From assembly GCA_910577515.1 (NCBI GenBank), contig CAJTLW010000009.1, positions 28,961-92,960 of the forward strand: 64,000 nt of DNA. The letters are read 5' to 3'. Below, one piece after another: positions 45,094 to 54,319 of this stretch. The stretch comes from an uncultured Vampirovibrio sp. Its GTDB lineage: Bacteria > Cyanobacteriota > Vampirovibrionia > Gastranaerophilales > Gastranaerophilaceae. Under the pieces are notes generated by a model that ran no database searches, was not told where the DNA came from, and saw only the letters and a program-made list of their open reading frames with translations. The number at the start of each line of letters is the position of its first letter. The stretch's first letter is position 1. A program made the translations under genes and the position numbers.

Positions 45094-45477
45094 CTACGAA
45101 CTGAATTAAAGAATGTGTTTGATTTATTAGAAATTGTTTATGATAAAGATACAGAAACAGTTTCTTATGATTTATGTAAGGTTAGAGAATATATTGATAA
45201 TTTAATAGCTGAGGATGAGATTAGGGGGAAACAATTATTTAGTGATTTTACACATAGTTTTGTTCATTTAGGATTAAGAGATAATAGTAATTATACAGAA
45301 TATTATAATTATTTTGTTTCAAAGGGAGCAGATTATAAATATTTACTTCAGGCGGTAGATAAGAATATTATTCAAGGTACAGAAGAAGCTGATATAATTG
45401 AAGGAACAACCGGTGCAGATGCTGTTTTAGATTTTGATTATTATTTGAATAGAAATAATAATCAAAAGATTGCATAG
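45085..45477 (+). pseudogene. C-terminal remnant of the disrupted RTX-type protein
   Basis: Continues in frame from the right end of the RAYT element. ELKNVFDLLEIVYD, KVREYIDNLIAEDE and ADIIEGTTGADAV align with LYNLLELEYDFES, KVIEYIDNELAKDE and ADVIEGTTGADAV around residues 710-810 of the intact protein at 46888. The first RTX nonapeptides are gone and the frame ends in NRNNNQKIA. About 600 residues between the two fragments are missing, so a deletion accompanied or followed the insertion. Confidence 0.75.
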
Positions 45478-45483
45478 AGGGTA

Positions 45484-45588
45484 ATTTTAATTTAATTTAA
45501 TTTAATTTAATTTAATTTAATTTAATTTGATTTAATTTAATTTAATTTGATTTGATTTAAGTTAAGTTAAGTTAAGTTTGGTTTGGTT
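45484..45588. repeat. TTTAA pentanucleotide microsatellite
   Basis: About 20 tandem copies of a 5-base unit (tttaa), decaying rightwards to tttga, ttaag and tttgg variants. It lies between the relic and the second propeller gene, about 85 bases before that start codon. Confidence 0.92.
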
Positions 45589-45672
45589 GTTGAATTTTAA
45601 TTATTATTTGTATTTGGATTGGAAATGGGGTAGGATAGAGGAAATGGAAATATTTTAATAAAAAGGATGAAA

Positions 45673-46830
45673 ATGAAAAAAATTATTATAGGAGTGATAG
45701 GTTTAATAGCAGTTGTTTGGTTAATATTTTTTATTAAAGATATTCCAAAATATAGGTTTGGGTGTTTTGTTGAAGGGCCTGAGTTGAAATATGAGCATAG
45801 AGATGCAGATATTTTAAAATTAGAAAACGGAAATGTTTTAATTTTAGGACAGAATGCGCATTCTTGTCCAACACAAGAAGCCTGCAAAGATAACATTATG
45901 CCGGTTGTTGAAGTTCCATCTGAAATATACAATGCCAAAACAAATAAAATTGAAGAATTAAGGCTCCCGAATAATATTAGATATCAAGCAAAAGGAATTT
46001 TATTAAAAAACAACCGGTTACTCTTAACATATGCTTATGACCCGAACAATAACAGTTATCCAAAAGTAAAGAAACTTGTTGAGACTACAAAGGATATAAA
46101 ACCGCCATATTTGTATGATTCAATGGCAGTGGTTAATCTTGATACTTTGAAGGTTGAAAAAGTATTAAAAAGAAAACTTGACAATAACATTCTCTTAAAT
46201 TCTATAATTAATGAAATATATATCAATAATCAGGATATAGCTGATTTGTTGTTTGCAAATGCACCATCTAAAATATTTTGGTACGAAAGAACTACCCTAA
46301 ATAATAATGAAGTTATATTTATAAGCGATTCCAATAAAAACGACAACAGTGGTGACAAATACACTATTTATAAATATGACAATTTAATAAAAAAGATAAC
46401 ATCAAGCAAGTTAGAAACAAACTTAGAAGCCTCTATAGTGCAAAAATTAAACACACAAGAAGTATTGATTATATACTCAAATAACTCTTTTTCCAGGGAA
46501 CATCCGATTAAAATTTATAACGCAAAAACAAACAAAATTAAAACAATAGCTTATATGCCAAAATCCAGATGTGATTTAAATGGTGCATCGTTAAACAACA
46601 GATACTTTTTAATTATAGGCGGGCATAATTGCAGTTATCCGTTTACAAGATATTACAAAAATTCTCTAATTTTGGATTTGAATAAAAATAAATTATATAA
46701 TTCAGCAAAATTACCATACGATGTTGATAAACCAAGTATGGTATCACTAAATAATAACAATGTATTGATTTTAGATAATAAACTGAATGCTTATGCAAAG
46801 AAAACATTAATTTTCAAAAATAGAAAATAG
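45673..46830 (+). CDS. Membrane-anchored kelch-like beta-propeller protein
   Basis: 385 residues from the ATG at 45673 (AAAAGG 6 bases upstream; 45667 is an alternative). One N-terminal helix (about 3-21) with no clear cleavage site, then beta-rich repeats with NGNVLILGQNAHSC, NNRLLLTYAYD, NTQEVLIIYSNN, NNRYFLIIGGHNC and NNNVLILDN. A diverged relative of the propeller at 42987; together they bracket the disrupted gene. Probably faces the periplasm, with four or more Cys that may pair. Confidence 0.72.
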   Translation: MKKIIIGVIGLIAVVWLIFFIKDIPKYRFGCFVEGPELKYEHRDADILKLENGNVLILGQNAHSCPTQEACKDNIMPVVEVPSEIYNAKTNKIEELRLPNNIRYQAKGILLKNNRLLLTYAYDPNNNSYPKVKKLVETTKDIKPPYLYDSMAVVNLDTLKVEKVLKRKLDNNILLNSIINEIYINNQDIADLLFANAPSKIFWYERTTLNNNEVIFISDSNKNDNSGDKYTIYKYDNLIKKITSSKLETNLEASIVQKLNTQEVLIIYSNNSFSREHPIKIYNAKTNKIKTIAYMPKSRCDLNGASLNNRYFLIIGGHNCSYPFTRYYKNSLILDLNKNKLYNSAKLPYDVDKPSMVSLNNNNVLILDNKLNAYAKKTLIFKNRK

Positions 46831-46887
46831 AAATATATTAACAAGTATTAAACAATATCTGCAACTTAAATAATGGAGGGGAAATAC

Positions 46888-49800
46888 ATGTCTACAAATT
46901 CAGTAATAACAAACAAAGTAGCAACAGTGCAAGAATTAGCACAACTAGCAATAAAAAATACCTATAATAATTCTGATGCTGAAGGCAAGATATACAATCG
47001 AGATGATAAAAAGGAAATAAAAATTGGTGGACATTATCCTGAACTTAAGCTTGTTAGAAAAGTTTCAGCTGATAGCGGTTATCAGGGATACATATATCAG
47101 AATCTAGAAACAAATAAATATTATCTTGTACATGAGGGCTCTGCTGTACCTGGCCTCAATAGCGAGACAGCAAAAGATTATCTGTGCAATGTAGCTGCAA
47201 GTCTTGCGAGTGGAAAACCTCAATCTCAATTTAATGATGCATATAATTTTTTAAATGACGCAGTAAGGGATTTTGGTGCAAAGAATATAACCCAGATTGG
47301 TCAATCCTTAGGGGGGTATCACTCTGAGGTATTTGGTGCCATGGATAAATTTAAGGATGTTCAGACAATAACTTTTAATGCAGTGGGACCAGGAACTTCA
47401 TTAGATGCAATGACAAAATTTATGAACGATCACTCCTTAAGTTTATCTAATGATTTTTCAAATATTAGAAATTACAGATATAATACAGAACTTGTTAGTT
47501 TGATAGCACCACATTTTGGAGAAATGTATACTACTTTTGATTACAAAAATCCAATTAACAATCATGAAAAGTTTCATAATATGCAAGTATATACAGAAAA
47601 TGAAAATCTAACTTTTACATATGATGAAAACTTTAATACAATATTTGGATACGTTGGTGATGCCTTTGCATTAACAATATTACCGACAGATTTAGGGTTA
47701 AAATTAATTCTTACACCAAATGGTCCTCTAAATATTTCCGATGCCAACGAGATTTTAAAAGCAATTAGTGCATTATTGCAAGGCATATTAAATGGTGAAT
47801 ATGAAGATACACCAGTGCTTAAAGGCTATGTTTCAATGGATGAAATACTTTATGAAATTAAGCCCGGAGATACCATTTATGGCATTTGTGATAAATATGA
47901 TATTGATATGGAAGAACTATTAAAGTTAAATCCTTGGCTTAGAGACAGAATGTCAGAAGATGGAAAACACATCCTAATAAAACCGGATGAGAAGTTAAGA
48001 TTACCTATTAACCATACGGTAGTTGGAGAAAATAGACCTACATTTGATGTTCCTTTTGATGAAGCAGCAGGAGCAGGTACACCCGGGGCTGACCCTATTT
48101 TAGTTGATTTAAATGGAGATGGAAAGATAGAAACAACAACTGTTGAAGATGGAATAAATTTTGACCATCAAAAAGATGGCTTTGCAGAGAAAACCTCTTG
48201 GGTAAGCAAAGAAGACGGAATTCTTGCAATAGATAAAAATAATAACGGAATAATTGACGATGGTTCTGAAATATTTGGGGATAATTATTTAAAAAACGAT
48301 GGTAAAAAAGCAACATCAGGGTTTGATGCATTGAAAGACCTTGATTCAAACAATGATGGGATTATTAGTGCGGAAGATAGTGAATTTAATAATATTAAAA
48401 TATTAAAAGGGGATGGAAGTTTAATTAGCTTAGAAGAAGCAGGGATTGTTTCAATTAATTTAAATTCTAATAGTGTGAATACAATTGATGAGAATGGGAA
48501 TATACTTGTATCACAGGGTAGTTTTGTAAAAAATGATGGAAGTGTTGGAAATTTAGGTGATTTTAATTTAATTGTTGATAAAATGATGTCGGATGAAGTG
48601 AATAAGGTTGAAGTATCAGAAGATGTTGCGCTATTGCCTGATATAAGAAGCCTTGGATATGTTCATAGTCTTCATCAAGCTATTATGAGGGATGAAAGCG
48701 GGGAATTAAAACAACTGGTTGAGAATTTTATAGCTGCTAATGATGAAACAAATAGAAAAGAATTATTGAGGCAAATACTGTATAAATGGACAGGGGCTAA
48801 TAAAGTAACGGTTGCAAGCGGCGGAAATCATTATGACGGACAAAAACTTCATGTTATAGAACAATTTGTTGGGAAGGAATTTAAGGGAGTAAATAATGAT
48901 GGGCATCCTAATATTTGGGCAGCAGCATTCTTAAATGATTGTTATACAAGAATAGCAGATTATGTATATTATAACTTAATGGTGCAATCTTATGATAATT
49001 TTAAGAAATTGTATAATTTGCTTGAATTAGAATATGATTTTGAAAGCAATAAGGTTGTATGCAATTTTGACAAGGTTATAGAATACATTGATAACGAATT
49101 AGCCAAAGATGAAACGATGGGCATTGGTAAACTTTTAGAAACAACTCAAATTATTAAGGCTCTTGGGGTAGATAAAAAAGAAGGATACGAAAAATATTTT
49201 GAACATTTTAATTCTTTAAAAAAAGAATATGGCGAAATACTTAAAGCTATTGACAAGCTTACAATAAATGGTACAGATGAAGCAGATGTTATTGAAGGAA
49301 CAACGGGGGCTGATGCCGTGTTTGCAGGGGGCGGGGATGATAACATTAAAACAAGGCAAGGGGATGACCTTGTATATGGCGGAGATGGGAATGATACTAT
49401 AGATACTTGCGAAGGGGATGATGTTATCTATGCAGGCGCAGGAGACGACAGCATTTTAGGCGGTAAAGGCAATAATATTATTTATGGGGAAGATGGGAAT
49501 GATACAATCGTTGGGGGAAATGGCAACGATACAATCTATGGCGGAGATGGAGATGACTCAATAAAATCAGGCAGAGGGTATGATATTATCTATGGTGGTT
49601 TAGGAAATGATACAATAAAACTGGATCAAGGCAATGCTACGGTTTATGGTGGAGAAGGGAATGACGATATTGTTGTTGCAAACGGTATAAATCTTATTGA
49701 TGGTGGAGATGGGAATGATACTATTACAGTGAATGCGCATAATACCAACACAACCATAATTGGGGGATTGGGAGATGATTATATTAATATGAATGTCCAG

Positions 49801-52131
49801 CCATATTCACAGGCAAGTAATATAGTAGAAACGCTTTGCAAGTATAATTTAGGGGATGGGAATGATACGATATATGTGAATGGTTTTTCAAAAAGACAGG
49901 TGGTTGAGTTTGGGGAAGGAATTACAAAAGAAAACATCATTTTTAGCGGAAAAGACAACGATATAATTATAAGCTTCAGGGGACATGAAGGTTCGATAAC
50001 GCTTAAGAATAGCATTGGGGGTACAGGAATAGAAAAATTCATACTTTCTAATGGGGAAGAAATTAGCTATGAATATATAATATCTCATTTAGCCCCAATG
50101 GAAGGTACCGAAGGAAATGATTCCATCAAAGGTTCTCATGCAGGTGAAACAATATATGGTCTTGGTGGCAACGATACAATTGATGGCAGTTACGGCAACG
50201 ATACAATCTATGGCGGAGATGGAGATGACTCAATAAAATCAGGCAGGGGTAATGATATTATACATGGTGGTTTAGGAAATGATACAATAAAACTGGATCA
50301 AGGCAATGCTACGGTTTATGGCGGAGATGGAAACGATGATATTATTGTAGTAAATGGTATAAACCTTATTGAAGCCGGGGATGGGAATGATACCATTACA
50401 GTTAATGCATATAATACCAATACAACCATAATTGGGGGATTGGGAGATGATTATATTAATATGAATGTCCAGCCATATTCACAGGCAGGAAATGTGGTGG
50501 AAACAATTTGTAAATATAATTTAGGGGATGGAAACGATACAATTGATATAAATTTTACAAAAAGACAAATACTTGAATTTGGAGAAGGAATTACAAGAGA
50601 TGATTTAATTTTAAGCGGCTTGAATAATGATTTAATCATAACCTTTAAAGACCATGAGGGTTCAATAACGCTTAAGAGATTTCTTTATGATATGGGGATA
50701 GAAAAATTTGTATTTTCCAACGGCGATGAAATACTTCGCAAAAACGCAATGTACGGACTAAAAACCTATGGCGATGATAATGATAATTATTTGATAGGTT
50801 CAACAAGCAATGAGGCGATTTATGGCTATGGCGGCAATGATACCATCTATGCCAAAGATAGCAATGATACGATATATGGTGGCGATGGAGATGACTATAT
50901 AGACCCCGGAAACGGGAGCGACATTGTATATGCAGGAAGTGGAAATGATACAATTAGATTTGAAAAATCTGATGGCCACAATCCTTCTAATTACATTGAC
51001 GGCGGAGATGGAGACGATTATATTGAAACAAGAAATGGCAATAATACTGTAATTGGCGGCAAAGGAAATGACAATATAAAAGGTTCTTCAGCTAAGGATA
51101 CATACATATACAATCTTGGAGATGGGAACGACACCATTGTAACCTATGGAGAAAATGATATTCTTGAATTTGGAGAAGGAATAACAAGAGAAAACACTAT
51201 TTTTAGAGGAGTAGGGCATGATTTATTGATTACCTTTAAAGATAGTGAAGGAAGTATAATAATTAAAAATCCTCTTTATAACAACAGTTTTAAAATTGAA
51301 AAATTCAAATTTGCTAATGGGGAGGAATTTAGCTATGAATATATAGTATCGCATTTAACCCCAACAGAAGGTACCGAAGGAAATGATTCCATTAATGGTT
51401 CTTATGCAAGTGAAATAATATATGGCTATGGTGGAAATGATACAATTTCGGCAGGGAATGGGAATGATATCGTATATGGCGGGGATGGAGATGATTCAAT
51501 TCTTGGAAGTGAAGGTAACGACGTTATTTATGGAGAAGACGGTAATGACTTCATTAACCCCGGAAAAAGAAATGATCATGTGTATGGAGGCCTAGGGAAC
51601 GATACAATTAGGGTTACCGAAATAGATTATCAAGCCTCTAAATATATAGATGGAGGAGAAGGCGATGATGAAATCGAAGTTAGAGAGGGTAGCAATACAA
51701 TTATAGGCGGGAAAGGCGATGATTATCTGTCTTCAGCCTATGGAGGAAATGATACTTATATATACAATTTTGGAGATGGAAATGACACCATTGAAAATTG
51801 GAACGGGGATGATGTCCTCCAATTTGGAGAAGGAATAACAAGAGAAAATACAATCTTTAGAGGCTCAGGACGAGATTTATTGATTACCTTTAAAGATAGT
51901 GAAGGAAGTATAAGGATTAAAAACCCTCTTTATAACCCAGCCTATGCAATTGATAAATTTAAATTTGCAGATGGGGAGGAATTAGACTATAAAGAAATAT
52001 CAACTTCCGACATCAACAAAATAATTCAGGATATGACAGCGTATAATACAGCAGAAGATGCTATGATAAGCTATAGCAATGATATTAACCAAGAAAAAGA
52101 GCTTATGACTCTTGTAAATTCATCAATATAA
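46888..52131 (+). CDS. Secreted lipase-LysM-RTX calcium-binding protein
   Basis: 1747 residues from the ATG at 46888, which has a perfect GGAGGGG site; the ATG at 46873 overlaps that site and is rejected. Domains in order: class 3 lipase-like (about 1-230) with nucleophile elbow GQSLGG (Ser140); LysM (about 320-375, YEIKPGDTIYGICDKYDID); a Ca2+-binding Asp-rich region (402-560, DLNGDGKIE, DKNNNGIIDDG, DSNNDGIISAED) as in FrpC-like proteins; a helical linker; then RTX nonapeptides GGxGxDxx from about 795 to 1715 in four blocks, each ending in a FGEGITRENTIFRG-type module. No N-terminal signal. The C-terminus would carry the type I signal. HlyB and HlyD follow directly. Predicted extracellular esterase/lipase bound to peptidoglycan or glycan by LysM. 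Confidence 0.85.
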   Translation: MSTNSVITNKVATVQELAQLAIKNTYNNSDAEGKIYNRDDKKEIKIGGHYPELKLVRKVSADSGYQGYIYQNLETNKYYLVHEGSAVPGLNSETAKDYLCNVAASLASGKPQSQFNDAYNFLNDAVRDFGAKNITQIGQSLGGYHSEVFGAMDKFKDVQTITFNAVGPGTSLDAMTKFMNDHSLSLSNDFSNIRNYRYNTELVSLIAPHFGEMYTTFDYKNPINNHEKFHNMQVYTENENLTFTYDENFNTIFGYVGDAFALTILPTDLGLKLILTPNGPLNISDANEILKAISALLQGILNGEYEDTPVLKGYVSMDEILYEIKPGDTIYGICDKYDIDMEELLKLNPWLRDRMSEDGKHILIKPDEKLRLPINHTVVGENRPTFDVPFDEAAGAGTPGADPILVDLNGDGKIETTTVEDGINFDHQKDGFAEKTSWVSKEDGILAIDKNNNGIIDDGSEIFGDNYLKNDGKKATSGFDALKDLDSNNDGIISAEDSEFNNIKILKGDGSLISLEEAGIVSINLNSNSVNTIDENGNILVSQGSFVKNDGSVGNLGDFNLIVDKMMSDEVNKVEVSEDVALLPDIRSLGYVHSLHQAIMRDESGELKQLVENFIAANDETNRKELLRQILYKWTGANKVTVASGGNHYDGQKLHVIEQFVGKEFKGVNNDGHPNIWAAAFLNDCYTRIADYVYYNLMVQSYDNFKKLYNLLELEYDFESNKVVCNFDKVIEYIDNELAKDETMGIGKLLETTQIIKALGVDKKEGYEKYFEHFNSLKKEYGEILKAIDKLTINGTDEADVIEGTTGADAVFAGGGDDNIKTRQGDDLVYGGDGNDTIDTCEGDDVIYAGAGDDSILGGKGNNIIYGEDGNDTIVGGNGNDTIYGGDGDDSIKSGRGYDIIYGGLGNDTIKLDQGNATVYGGEGNDDIVVANGINLIDGGDGNDTITVNAHNTNTTIIGGLGDDYINMNVQPYSQASNIVETLCKYNLGDGNDTIYVNGFSKRQVVEFGEGITKENIIFSGKDNDIIISFRGHEGSITLKNSIGGTGIEKFILSNGEEISYEYIISHLAPMEGTEGNDSIKGSHAGETIYGLGGNDTIDGSYGNDTIYGGDGDDSIKSGRGNDIIHGGLGNDTIKLDQGNATVYGGDGNDDIIVVNGINLIEAGDGNDTITVNAYNTNTTIIGGLGDDYINMNVQPYSQAGNVVETICKYNLGDGNDTIDINFTKRQILEFGEGITRDDLILSGLNNDLIITFKDHEGSITLKRFLYDMGIEKFVFSNGDEILRKNAMYGLKTYGDDNDNYLIGSTSNEAIYGYGGNDTIYAKDSNDTIYGGDGDDYIDPGNGSDIVYAGSGNDTIRFEKSDGHNPSNYIDGGDGDDYIETRNGNNTVIGGKGNDNIKGSSAKDTYIYNLGDGNDTIVTYGENDILEFGEGITRENTIFRGVGHDLLITFKDSEGSIIIKNPLYNNSFKIEKFKFANGEEFSYEYIVSHLTPTEGTEGNDSINGSYASEIIYGYGGNDTISAGNGNDIVYGGDGDDSILGSEGNDVIYGEDGNDFINPGKRNDHVYGGLGNDTIRVTEIDYQASKYIDGGEGDDEIEVREGSNTIIGGKGDDYLSSAYGGNDTYIYNFGDGNDTIENWNGDDVLQFGEGITRENTIFRGSGRDLLITFKDSEGSIRIKNPLYNPAYAIDKFKFADGEELDYKEISTSDINKIIQDMTAYNTAEDAMISYSNDINQEKELMTLVNSSI
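49522..49865. repeat. RTX internal duplication, copy 1
   Basis: About 344 bases closely matching 50194-50537, offset exactly 672 bases (224 codons), covering RTX repeats and a following beta module (KLDQGNATVYGG, IIGGLGDDYINM). Confidence 0.8.
50194..50537. repeat. RTX internal duplication, copy 2
   Basis: Partner of 49522-49865. Identity stays high at DNA level, implying recent duplication of a whole RTX block. Confidence 0.8.
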
Positions 52132-52159
52132 TAAAGTTCGATTTGGAGAAATTTTAATT

Positions 52160-54319
52160 ATGCAAACCGGATTAGTTGCATTTGATGTCATAGCCAAAAT
52201 TAACGGAATAAATATTGATTTAAGGTCTGTGGTCAGGGAATATTCTTTAACCACAGATGAAATCAAACTTGAAGAATTGCTCCGCATAATAAAGCAATTT
52301 GATTTTAAGGCAAGGGTTAAAAATCTTCTTCCCGATGAAATATTAAAAGCCGAATACCCGCTTCCTGCTATTATTCTTAAAAAAGATGGTTCATATTCTG
52401 TTTTATTAAAGATAAATAAAGACAAAAAAAGATGTCTTATTTATTCGGTAGAAGAAAATCAAACAAAAGATATCGACTTTACTACCCTGGAGGATATTTC
52501 AGGAAATAATTTAATAATACTCTCTCATAAATTAATAAATCAAAAAATAAAATTCGGGTTTAAATGGTTTTTTAATGAAATTTTAACCTATAAACAGGTT
52601 ATGACAGAAGTAATGATAGGCTCTTTTATTGTGCAATTATTTGGGCTTGTAACTCCTCTTTTTACACAGGTAATTTTAGATAAAGTTATTGTCCACAGAA
52701 GCCTTATCACCTTAAATGTCTTAGCTTTTGCTTTTGTTGTTGTGATGGTTTTTGAACTTTTACTCAATTTTTCAAGAAAATACATATTTTTGCACACAGC
52801 AAGTAAAATTGATGCCAAATTAGGTGCAAAGCTTTTTAAACACCTCTTCAGTCTTCCTTTTACATATTTTGAAAATAGAAAAGTAGGAAATATTATAACA
52901 AGAGTGCGGGAGCTTGACCAAATTAGAGAATTTATTACAAATAAGTCTGTTTCTGTTATTTTAGATGTTTTCTTTTCTTTTGTATTTATCATTATGATGT
53001 TCATCTACAGTAGAGTTTTAACTTTTGTCGTGCTTGGTTTTGTATCTTTAATTGCAATTCTTTATTTGATAATAACACCTGAACTTCGCGACCGCCTTGA
53101 AAAAAAGTTTCAAATGGGCGCACAATCAAATTCTTATCTTGTAGAGGCAACTACAGGCATTCAAACAGTGAAATCTTTAGCGGTTGAAGGAAGTATGCAA
53201 AAACGATGGGAAGATTATCTTGGCCAATATATAAATTCATCTTTCAAGCTTTCAAATATGGGAAATATAGCAAGTGCTTTATCCAATATGCTTCAAAAGG
53301 GTATGACAATTTGTATTTTGCATTTAGGAGTAAAGCTTGTTATTAAAAATGAACTTACAATAGGGCAGCTAATAGCATTTCAGATGTTTTCAAACCAATT
53401 TAGCGCACCCATCCTAAGACTCGTTAATCTTTGGAATGAATTTCAGCAATGTTTACTTGGAATAGACAGGCTTGGCGATATTTTAAATAGCCCTGTTGAG
53501 GTGCAATCAAGCAACAGTATTACTCTTCCAAAAGTTGAAGGATTGGTTAAATTTGATAAAATCTGCTTTAAATATTCTCCAAACTCTCCTTATGCTGTAA
53601 ATAATTTTAATTTTACGGTAAAACCTGGGATGAATATTGGCGTTGTAGGGCGAAGCGGGAGCGGCAAAAGCACGATTACAAAGCTTATTCAAAGGCTTTA
53701 CCTTCCAAATGAAGGAACAATTTATATTGATGGGATTGATATTCGACAAATGAACCCAATCTGGCTTAGGTATAATATAGGAATAGTTTTGCAAGAAAAT
53801 TATTTATTCGCTGGCTCCATCAGGGAAAATATAGCTTTAGCGAAACCAGATGCTTCAATTGAAATGATAATTCAGGCTGCAAAAATTGCAGGTGCGCACG
53901 AATTTATATCAGAATTTCCTGAAGGTTATGAAACAATCGTGGGTGAAAGAGGTTCAAGTTTATCTGGTGGTCAAAAACAAAGAATAGCAATAGCAAGGGC
54001 TTTAATTACAGACCCGAAAATTTTTATTATGGATGAAGCAACATCGGCACTTGACCTTGAATCAGAAAAAATAATTTTAAACAATATGACACAAATTACC
54101 AAAAACAGAACAACATTTATTATAGCTCACAGGCTCACTGCTGTTAGAAACTGTGACATTATCCTTGTTATGGATAAGGGACATATCATTGAAGCAGGCA
54201 GCCATAGTGAATTAATTAAAAATAAAAGAGGGTATTATAATTTTCTGTACAATCAGCAAGCTTTTAATAATGATAATGCAGGGTTAAAAATTGCAGCCGG
54301 GGACGGTGCCAATGCTTAA
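52160..54319 (+). CDS. Type I secretion ABC exporter (HlyB type, C39-like domain)
   Basis: 719 residues. N-terminal domain (about 1-125) follows the C39 peptidase layout but has no catalytic Cys, the feature of HlyB-type C39-like domains that hold RTX substrates rather than cut a leader. Six membrane helices span about 150-420. The ATPase has Walker A GRSGSGKST (497-505), signature LSGGQKQRIA, Walker B IFIMDEATSALD and switch His in IAHRLTAV. Ribosome site ggaga. It powers export of the RTX protein encoded just upstream. Confidence 0.93.
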   Translation: MQTGLVAFDVIAKINGINIDLRSVVREYSLTTDEIKLEELLRIIKQFDFKARVKNLLPDEILKAEYPLPAIILKKDGSYSVLLKINKDKKRCLIYSVEENQTKDIDFTTLEDISGNNLIILSHKLINQKIKFGFKWFFNEILTYKQVMTEVMIGSFIVQLFGLVTPLFTQVILDKVIVHRSLITLNVLAFAFVVVMVFELLLNFSRKYIFLHTASKIDAKLGAKLFKHLFSLPFTYFENRKVGNIITRVRELDQIREFITNKSVSVILDVFFSFVFIIMMFIYSRVLTFVVLGFVSLIAILYLIITPELRDRLEKKFQMGAQSNSYLVEATTGIQTVKSLAVEGSMQKRWEDYLGQYINSSFKLSNMGNIASALSNMLQKGMTICILHLGVKLVIKNELTIGQLIAFQMFSNQFSAPILRLVNLWNEFQQCLLGIDRLGDILNSPVEVQSSNSITLPKVEGLVKFDKICFKYSPNSPYAVNNFNFTVKPGMNIGVVGRSGSGKSTITKLIQRLYLPNEGTIYIDGIDIRQMNPIWLRYNIGIVLQENYLFAGSIRENIALAKPDASIEMIIQAAKIAGAHEFISEFPEGYETIVGERGSSLSGGQKQRIAIARALITDPKIFIMDEATSALDLESEKIILNNMTQITKNRTTFIIAHRLTAVRNCDIILVMDKGHIIEAGSHSELIKNKRGYYNFLYNQQAFNNDNAGLKIAAGDGANA

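Larger units (their letters stand above)
44467..45097 (+). mobile_element. RAYT (IS200/IS605-like) element in a lipase-RTX relic
   Basis: 631 bases bounded by 25-bp terminal inverted repeats (44467-44491 and 45073-45097) that differ only at the centre of a 17-base palindrome, GTCAGGCA-T-TGCCTGAC. It carries one Y1 transposase gene. Flanks code for the front and a C-terminal piece of the same kind of secreted protein, showing insertion into that gene. No target duplication is visible, as expected for Y1 chemistry. Confidence 0.8.

Noticed and set aside
45484..45588. TTTAA tract as an origin or iteron set
   Set aside because: Units are contiguous 5-mers that decay along the tract; no DnaA boxes or replication gene nearby.
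49270..51960. Regular repeats in the 49-52 kb region as a possible CRISPR array
   Set aside because: They are in-frame RTX nonapeptide codons with no equal-length spacers.
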